Assembly: GCA_048939595.1 (NCBI GenBank)
Contig: JBHLPI010000015.1
Span: forward strand, 1-35,164
Direction: 5' to 3'
Origin: Hermodarchaeum sp048939595
Lineage (GTDB): Archaea; Asgardarchaeota; Hermodarchaeia; Hermodarchaeales; Hermodarchaeaceae
DNA length: 35,164 nucleotides
Each line of letters opens with the position of its first letter. The stretch's first letter is position 1. Made by a program: the position numbers and the translations under genes. Positions 30,410-35,164 of the stretch are shown piece after piece. A model generated the notes under the pieces. That model saw only the letters and a program-made list of their open reading frames with translations. It had not been told where the DNA came from and ran no database searches.

Positions 30410-30910
30410 CTAATCGAAGAATTTCTTCGCTGCTTCAATGTCATCCATAACGGCTTCTAGATCTTCTTCGTGTTCAACCTCATCGGCCAAGATCTTGTAG
30501 ATAATGTGAGTTGTTATCGGATCTTTGCCTTTGATTTTCTCAATGATTGCAGTGTAGGTGTCAATGGCACATTGTTCGCCTTTGATGTTTTGTTTCAGAA
30601 TCGGAACTACAAACGGATCTGTAGGCGCTTCGTATCCACAATTGGTTTTTGACTGCCACTCTGAGGGGTTCAGAATAGGGGTTCCACCTAGTTGAATAAT
30701 ACGTTCCACTAGCATTCCTGCATGTTCGAGTTCCTCATTGGCATGTTCTTCGAGTTCACCAGCGGCAGTCGCCCGCATCGGACCGACAACGATTTTTGCT
30801 CCAATCCAATATTGATAATAGGCAAACCACTCGTCTGCAAGGGCTTTGTTCAGTAATTCGATTAACTCTTTGAGGTCATACTGTACGATTTCACGACCTT
30901 TTGTTCCCAT
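30410..30910 (-). CDS. DPS-like ferritin (DPSL/thioferritin type)
   Basis: Encodes 166 residues from ATG 30910, with GGGAGGT 6 bases upstream. It is a four-helix ferritin fold with di-iron ligands Glu27 (ALADEWFAYYQ), Glu60 and His63 (EELEHAGML), and Glu144 and His147 (LADEVEHEED). Two cysteines, Cys91 (TNCGYEAP) and Cys114 (KGEQCAID), lie near the site, as in archaeal DPSL/thioferritin proteins, where they form a thiol pair beside the ferroxidase centre. By family knowledge it would oxidise iron with peroxide and store it. It could instead be a bacterioferritin-like protein. It is close to desulforedoxin and ferritin genes on the same strand. Confidence 0.8.
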   Translation of the reverse strand: MGTKGREIVQYDLKELIELLNKALADEWFAYYQYWIGAKIVVGPMRATAAGELEEHANEELEHAGMLVERIIQLGGTPILNPSEWQSKTNCGYEAPTDPFVVPILKQNIKGEQCAIDTYTAIIEKIKGKDPITTHIIYKILADEVEHEEDLEAVMDDIEAAKKFFD

Positions 30911-30978
30911 TTAGATACCTCCCATCAATTGAGAAGGAATTTGGTGTTTGTGCATGAGATGACGTGACTTATAATTAG

Positions 30979-31110
30979 CTAGTATCGTCCCAATCGTTTC
31001 ATGGGGTATCCACAACATCGAAGCTCTCCGCCACCTGCTGCTGTAACTTCGATTTCATTCCCACACCATTCACACCTATACTTTTCGCCTATGCTTTGGA
31101 CTTGAACCAT
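30979..31110 (-). CDS. Desulforedoxin-type rubredoxin-like protein
   Basis: Encodes 43 residues from ATG 31110, preceded by a GGGGA site; a longer in-frame start at 31245 would add 45 residues without family similarity. The fold is that of desulforedoxin, or the N-terminal domain of desulfoferrodoxin: YRCEWCGNEIEVTAAGGGEL, followed by RCCGYPM, with the four iron ligands Cys13, Cys16, Cys32 and Cys33. It carries one Fe(SCys)4 centre and transfers electrons, in many archaea to rubrerythrin, superoxide reductase or flavodiiron proteins. It lies between the DPS-like ferritin and the true ferritin gene, in the same direction, so it may be their electron donor. Confidence 0.8.
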   Translation of the reverse strand: MVQVQSIGEKYRCEWCGNEIEVTAAGGGELRCCGYPMKRLGRY

Positions 31111-31290
31111 AGAAAATTCCCCATTCCAATTGTGAAAACCAAATGAATCTTCTATAACCTTGCTCAAATCTTTTTCGAATAAGGCTCGAAATGTCTTGAA
31201 AGGGTAAGAAAAATGAAATGCAGATGGATGGACGCTGTCCCCCATCTGCGAGGTACTTTGTAGATAGTGAAAAACGTCTGAATAACCTGC

Positions 31291-31785
31291 TTACTTGCCT
31301 CGCTGACCTAGTCTGCTATCGAGCATGAATAATGCGCTTTTGGCATCTCCAATCTCTTTTAACAAAACAACAACTTCTTGTGTTTGTTCTTCTTCTTCAA
31401 CTTGTTCTTCATAGAACCAATTGAGCATGGGGATTGCTGACTTGTCTCCCATTTTTTCGGCTAATTTCCCGATTTTAAAAATTCGCTCGGTAACGATTTT
31501 TTCATGTTCATAGGCGTTTTCCCAAGCAGCTAGTGGTGAATCCCACTCCGTGGCAGGTCCTTTAATCTCAGTAAGAATGACTCGACCTCCGCGATCGGAA
31601 ATGTGGGTCCAAAACCGCATAGCGTGTTTGTATTCTTCAACAGCCTGCTGTTTCATCCAATGGGCCATGCCTTTTAAGTTAATGGATTCAAAATATGCTG
31701 CCATGGAAAGATAGATGTAAGCAGAATAAAGTTCGAAGTTAACTTGATCATTTATTGCATCTTGAAGTTCTTTACTAATTTCCAT
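31291..31785 (-). CDS. ftnA: Ferritin
   Basis: Encodes 164 residues, the usual length for a prokaryotic ferritin. The helix-A ligand Glu18 is in DQVNFELYSAYIY, Glu51 and His54 are in VEEYKHAMRFW, the helix-C region has EHEKIVTERI (around 94), and the helix-D site shows WFYEEQVEEEE (around 124-134). It would assemble a 24-mer shell that oxidises and stores iron in the cytosol. The start has GGAAGTG upstream. A good TATA box lies 52 bases before the ATG. It is the first gene of the minus-strand iron cluster (ferritin, desulforedoxin, DPS-like ferritin). Confidence 0.9.
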   Translation of the reverse strand: MEISKELQDAINDQVNFELYSAYIYLSMAAYFESINLKGMAHWMKQQAVEEYKHAMRFWTHISDRGGRVILTEIKGPATEWDSPLAAWENAYEHEKIVTERIFKIGKLAEKMGDKSAIPMLNWFYEEQVEEEEQTQEVVVLLKEIGDAKSALFMLDSRLGQRGK

Positions 31786-31836
31786 ACATCGTCACTTCCA
31801 TACATGTAAGGATAGTGGATGCGTTGCAGGTTCCTC

Positions 31837-31846
31837 TTTATATTTG
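31837..31846 (-). promoter_or_regulatory. TATA box of the ferritin gene
   Basis: Minus-strand CAAATATAAAG, about 52 bases before ATG 31785, would give a leader of roughly 25 bases. No obvious palindrome of a metal regulator overlaps it. Confidence 0.5.
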
Positions 31847-31946
31847 TAGTGAACTTCTTAACATGGTTAAGAGTGTCGGGAAAACTCTGCTTTTCGCCAG
31901 TTCAATACTCTTTTAACGAGATAGAATCTTTACACTGTTGAGTATA

Positions 31947-32486
31947 ATGAAAGCGCTAATCATCGTTGATATGCTAAATGATTTCGTCACTGGCTCCCTC
32001 AAATGTGACCGGGCTCAGCGCATTATTCCTCACATTCGGGAGCTTATAGATGGGTTTCATAAACACAAAGTCCCTGTCATCTTTGTAAATGATAGTCATC
32101 TTGACACAGATTTTGAAATGGGTCGTTGGGGTGCGCATGCTATTGAAGGCACCGAAGGGGCAGAAGTCATCCCCGAATTGACTCCCACTGATAAGGATAT
32201 TTCCATTGGGAAACATGTGTATAGCAGCTTCTATGAAACTCCCTTGGATTCTATCCTTCGAAGTCGAAAAGTCGATACAGTAATTCTCACAGGACTCCAT
32301 ACTCACCTCTGTGTTCGCCATACCGCAGCAGATGCCTTCTTCCGTGGTTACAAAATCGTCGTGCCAGAAGATGGTGTTGATTCCTTTACTGTAGAAGACC
32401 ATGAATCCGGACTAGCCTATTTGAAGGAATATTATGGTGCCAAAATCACTGATGCATCATCAATTCTCAAAAGCCTGAAGAAATAA
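31947..32486 (+). CDS. Isochorismatase-fold cysteine hydrolase, nicotinamidase-like
   Basis: Encodes 179 residues from ATG 31947; a TTG at 31938 is an alternative. The catalytic triad is visible: Asp8 (IIVDMLNDF), Lys89 (SIGKHVYSSF) and Cys122 (THLCVRHTAADAFF). A metal site like that of nicotinamidases is present: Asp49 and His51 (VNDSHLD), and His64 (WGAHAIEGT). It would hydrolyse nicotinamide to nicotinate, feeding the adjacent nicotinate phosphoribosyltransferase gene, which is convergent with a gap of about 38 bases. Other cysteine hydrolases share the triad, so the link rests partly on neighbourhood. It is a cytosolic enzyme. Confidence 0.8.
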   Translation: MKALIIVDMLNDFVTGSLKCDRAQRIIPHIRELIDGFHKHKVPVIFVNDSHLDTDFEMGRWGAHAIEGTEGAEVIPELTPTDKDISIGKHVYSSFYETPLDSILRSRKVDTVILTGLHTHLCVRHTAADAFFRGYKIVVPEDGVDSFTVEDHESGLAYLKEYYGAKITDASSILKSLKK

Positions 32487-32523
32487 GGACACCCATCACG
32501 GATTGAGATCAATTCGCCATATT

Positions 32524-33912
32524 CTAGCTCGTTACTTTCTCAAGCTCTGGGCTTAATTTAACAGGAAAAATCGGTGCTTCTGTGAGTAACCGATAGGATT
32601 TAGGTAATAATCCAAGTTGGGTTTTACAGTATTGTCGGCTTTCTTCCAGTGGTGGAAAGTCATAGATGAGAGTGCCGTTTTGGATAATCGGAACTAAGAG
32701 AGGTTTGCCATCCGAAATTTCCTCTTCCCACCGAGAGATTGTATCACGGTGGAATAATCCATTTTCATCGAAATGACGATGAATTTGCTTCCTATAAGGT
32801 AGAAGCACTTTGTTAGGACTTAGTTTGGTCTTTGGAATAGGTTGACCATCTTTTCCAATCCGTTCAACGAGTTTATACACTCCTTGTAAGGCGGAGACAC
32901 CTCCTTCACGAGTAATCGGGTTGAAGTTGGCTCCTGTGACGAGTCTTGTTCCAACCCCAAATCCATCAATCGGGGCATTGGCCCGAATCAGCTCTTCGAT
33001 TCGGTATTCATCGAGATCACTACTAACAAAAATCTTGGTTGTCGTAAATCCCGATTCGTCCAAGAGTTGCCGGGCCTGAATACTGAGATTGTTGAGATCA
33101 CCACTATCTAAGCGAATGCCGGCGAGACGATATCCTTGTTCATGTAGTTCTTTCCCCACAGTAATGGCATTACGGATTCCCTCGAGAGTATCATAGGTGT
33201 CAACCAAAAGAATTGTATTATGCGGAAAGGAGGTGGAATATTCACGAAAAGCTTGGAGCTCGTTTGGACGGTTCTGGATGAAGGCATGAGGCATAGTTCC
33301 AATGTAAGGGATATCCCACATCTTTCCAGCTAGCACAAGGGAGGTGCCTGTTGCGCCCGCAAGATAAGCGGCCCGTGCTGCTAATATTGCTGCATCCCGA
33401 CCATGAGCGCGGCGTGCACCAAAGTCCACTACAGTGCGTTCTCCAGCGATATCTACCATCCGTGCAGTCTTGGTGGCCACCAGGGATTGGAAATTCATGA
33501 TGTTTAATAAATAGGTCTCGATGAGTTGGACTTCAATAGTGGGTCCAGTTACATTGATTATTGGTTCATTGGGAAACACGATGGTTCCTTCTGGAACTGC
33601 ATAGATGTCTCCACTGAATCGGAAATTCATCAGAAAATCTAAAAAGCCATTGCGAAAGTCTGGCCCTGAAGTTGCTTCTAGCCATCCTAGGTCTTTCTCT
33701 TCGAATCGCAGTTTCAAGATGTACGCGATGACTTGCTCTAATCCCGTGGCAATCAAATAACTTCCAAAAGGCAGGGCTCGCACAAAATATTCTTGGGTTA
33801 TTACGGCATCGTTTTGGTAATCAAAATCAGTTTTGGTACTGGTGAGTTCGTAATAATCTAAGAAGAGGGCTAGTTCATTGGGGTTCACGAGTCCAAGTTT
33901 TGGTGGTGGCAT
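32524..33912 (-). CDS. pncB: Nicotinate phosphoribosyltransferase
   Basis: Encodes 462 residues from ATG 33912, with GGAGGT 7 bases upstream; an in-frame TTG at 33927 is unlikely. The family is clear: YFVRALPFGSYLIATGLEQ near the start, a nicotinate region with DFGARRAHGRDAA (containing the His phosphorylated in the ATP-assisted mechanism), the substrate loop PHNTILLVDTYDTLEG, GIRLDSGDLNNLS, FVSSDLDEYRIEEL and FGVGTRLVTG. The last lines the PRPP phosphate pocket. It converts nicotinate and PRPP to nicotinate mononucleotide in NAD salvage. The nicotinamidase-like gene lies 37 bases away, tail to tail, and probably supplies nicotinate. Confidence 0.93.
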   Translation of the reverse strand: MPPPKLGLVNPNELALFLDYYELTSTKTDFDYQNDAVITQEYFVRALPFGSYLIATGLEQVIAYILKLRFEEKDLGWLEATSGPDFRNGFLDFLMNFRFSGDIYAVPEGTIVFPNEPIINVTGPTIEVQLIETYLLNIMNFQSLVATKTARMVDIAGERTVVDFGARRAHGRDAAILAARAAYLAGATGTSLVLAGKMWDIPYIGTMPHAFIQNRPNELQAFREYSTSFPHNTILLVDTYDTLEGIRNAITVGKELHEQGYRLAGIRLDSGDLNNLSIQARQLLDESGFTTTKIFVSSDLDEYRIEELIRANAPIDGFGVGTRLVTGANFNPITREGGVSALQGVYKLVERIGKDGQPIPKTKLSPNKVLLPYRKQIHRHFDENGLFHRDTISRWEEEISDGKPLLVPIIQNGTLIYDFPPLEESRQYCKTQLGLLPKSYRLLTEAPIFPVKLSPELEKVTS

Positions 33913-33979
33913 ACCATTGACCTCCAAGTTCCCACTTAAAGCAGGGTTGGAGTACTATAAGGCTTTAGGAAGGGTTTTC

Positions 33980-33989
33980 AACCCGGGTT
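33980..33989. promoter_or_regulatory. Palindrome in the divergent PncB/peroxiredoxin region
   Basis: A perfect AACCCGGGTT, 68 bases from the PncB start and 118 bases from the peroxiredoxin start. A TATA-like CCTTATAG on the minus strand at about 33957-33964 is placed for the PncB gene. The site is short and may be chance. Confidence 0.25.
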
Positions 33990-34106
33990 ATGCAACTTCC
34001 TGAACCGAGGCCGCGAAGGTGAAAATGAATATGAGGCTAAATAATCACCTTAGGCAAAGGCTTATGACAAAACACACTCAATAACAGTAACCACGAGGAA
34101 TGGATC

Positions 34107-34604
34107 TTGTCAACACGATTACAAATTGGTCAATCAGCTCCTCCAATCAAACTCTACGACACTGAACTCAAATCTCGCACCCTAAAAGAATTCAAAGGCC
34201 AAACCGTTGTGCTTGCCTTCTTTCCGGGCGCATTTACTGCTGTGTGCACCAAAGAGTTATGCCATTTTCGTGATAGCCTAGCAAACTTCGAATCGGTCAA
34301 TGCACAGGTGCTCGCGATCAGTGTGAATGATCCCTTTACAAACAAAGCCTTTGCAGAACAGAATCGTCTAATGTTTCCGCTTCTTAGTGATTATAACCGT
34401 ATCGCCATCAAGGCCTATGATGTCGTACAAGAGGGATTAGGGAACCTGAAGGATTACATTGCAGCAAAACGAGCGGTGTTCGTGATCAGCCCTGAAGGAT
34501 TCATTCGCTGGATGTGGGTTACTGATAATCCAGCAGTTGAACCTCTGTATGGGGAAATCCAGCACGCAGTTGATGATATTGGACGCACCCAACCTGCAAG
34601 CTAA
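34107..34604 (+). CDS. Peroxiredoxin (AhpC/TSA family, BCP/PrxQ-like)
   Basis: Encodes 165 residues from a TTG start with CGAGGAA about 8 bases upstream. The thioredoxin-fold active site is FFPGAFTAVCTKELC, with the peroxidatic Cys47 inside the P-x-x-x-T-x-x-C pattern. Cys52 lies five residues further on, the spacing of atypical 2-Cys BCP/PrxQ enzymes, which form an intramolecular disulfide. A helper Arg is in AKRAVFVISPEG, a standard strand. It would reduce hydrogen peroxide or organic peroxides and be recycled by a thioredoxin- or thiol-based donor. Its stop overlaps the stop of the Fe-S gene by four bases, tail to tail. Confidence 0.87.
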   Translation: MSTRLQIGQSAPPIKLYDTELKSRTLKEFKGQTVVLAFFPGAFTAVCTKELCHFRDSLANFESVNAQVLAISVNDPFTNKAFAEQNRLMFPLLSDYNRIAIKAYDVVQEGLGNLKDYIAAKRAVFVISPEGFIRWMWVTDNPAVEPLYGEIQHAVDDIGRTQPAS

Positions 34605-35164
34605 CGGCTTAATGCTGGTTTTTTGTTACCTTGTAATGCAATCGTGATGTTTTCAACTGGGATACTTTTTCCTGATTGCTTTACTGCTATTTCGACAATA
34701 CGTTGTAACCCTGAACAACAAGGAACTTCCATCTTTAGCATGGTAATGCTCCTAATCGAGTTTGTGCGGAAAATTTCGGTGAGTTTATCCACATAAAATT
34801 GGGCATTATCAAATTTCGGACACCCATATACTAGCACTTTATCCTGTAGAAACTCCTGCTGAAATTGCGGGTATGAAAAGGGTACGCAATCTGCAACCAC
34901 CAACAGATCTGCATTTTCGAAAAAAGGAGCACTCACCGAAACCAACCGTAAAGCAATCGGCCACTGCCGTTGTCCAATAGGTACCACTTCGCCACTAATC
35001 TTAGACAGGGTTTCCACAGTAGAACCGTCAACTTTCACATCACAGGATATCTCTTCAGATACCTCGGTTTTTCCTCGATGCTCCTCTACTGCTTCTTCAT
35101 CAAACTCTGGTGCTTCCCGGTGGATAATTTTGAGTGCGCCTTCGGGACAATGGCCCAAACAGGC
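34601..35164 (-). CDS. Iron-sulfur protein, C-terminal part (runs off right edge)
   Basis: The frame enters from the right edge. The visible 187 residues begin CLGHCPEGALKI, the end of a ferredoxin-type [4Fe-4S] motif (C-x-x-x-C-P), so the N-terminal cluster region lies outside. After an acidic linker (EFDEEAVEEHRGK), the chain holds RLVSVSAPFFENADLLVVAD, a CVPFSY loop, VYGCPKFDN, and a C-terminal MEVPCCSGLQRIVE with a Cys pair. These cysteines (CVP, GCP, CC) suggest additional cluster or thiol sites. Similar ferredoxin-plus-cysteine-rich proteins occur in anaerobes next to hydroxylamine- or nitrite-type reductases; the exact function is unknown. Convergent with the peroxiredoxin gene. Confidence 0.7.
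   Translation of the reverse strand, partial: ACLGHCPEGALKIIHREAPEFDEEAVEEHRGKTEVSEEISCDVKVDGSTVETLSKISGEVVPIGQRQWPIALRLVSVSAPFFENADLLVVADCVPFSYPQFQQEFLQDKVLVYGCPKFDNAQFYVDKLTEIFRTNSIRSITMLKMEVPCCSGLQRIVEIAVKQSGKSIPVENITIALQGNKKPALSR

Noticed and set aside
1..35164. CRISPR array, tRNA or rRNA genes, or intact insertion sequence.
   Set aside because: I found no regular direct repeats with spacers, no T-loop or cloverleaf pattern, and no transposase frame. A profile search for tRNAs would be more sensitive than reading by eye.

Overview
The window looks like a chromosomal stretch of an archaeon, most likely an Asgard-type lineage. Archaeal information-processing markers are present: an Alba chromatin protein, a PDCD5-family protein, a Tfx-like helix-turn-helix regulator and an archaeal UPF0282 metallo-beta-lactamase. 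Promoters have TATA boxes, Shine-Dalgarno sites of the GGAGG/GGTGAT type are common, and GTG and TTG starts are frequent. The Asgard placement is an inference, resting mainly on a 15-repeat leucine-rich protein of a style I associate with those genomes and on a winged-helix protein that resembles eukaryotic E2F/DP. No rRNA, tRNA, CRISPR array, intact transposon or phage gene was recognised.

Layout. 1-6.1 kb: small unknown proteins, a winged-helix regulator, a membrane protein, a thioredoxin-reductase-like flavoprotein, a TrmO-type tRNA methyltransferase, and a two-gene unit made of a Tfx-like regulator and a bacterial-PH-domain membrane protein. The intergenic spaces of the first 9.5 kb carry a dispersed repeat with the core TTATGTGACCCC. 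5.8-9.1 kb: an accessory, partly decayed zone with a broken HNH-endonuclease-type gene, the leucine-rich-repeat protein, a NosD-like surface-protein fragment, and an overlapping 50-residue protein rich in NPNNP. 9.4-18.5 kb: a bactofilin-like beta-helix protein, UPF0282, then what looks like a complete bacillithiol pathway: BshB, BshA (divergent), and BshC downstream of a surface transglutaminase and upstream of a nitroreductase. This is followed by the E2F/DP-like protein and PDCD5. 18.5-28.6 kb: an exported M28 peptidase/cyclase-like enzyme, Alba, a PfkB kinase, a YtcJ-like amidohydrolase, a circularly permuted family-5 solute-binding protein, an alpha/beta hydrolase, a methyltransferase and unknowns. 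28.7-35.2 kb: oxygen, iron and redox proteins (hemerythrin, DPS-like ferritin, desulforedoxin, ferritin, peroxiredoxin, a partial Fe-S protein), an EamA transporter and an NAD-salvage pair (nicotinamidase-like and nicotinate phosphoribosyltransferase).

How it fits together. The central finding is the linked BshA/BshB/BshC set, which would make a cysteinyl-glucosaminyl-malate thiol (bacillithiol or a relative) in an archaeon. The thioredoxin-reductase-like protein, nitroreductase, peroxiredoxin and iron-storage proteins nearby suggest a cell investing in thiol redox balance and oxygen defence, although direct cooperation among them is inference. All family assignments come from reading motifs by eye. 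No database search was run.
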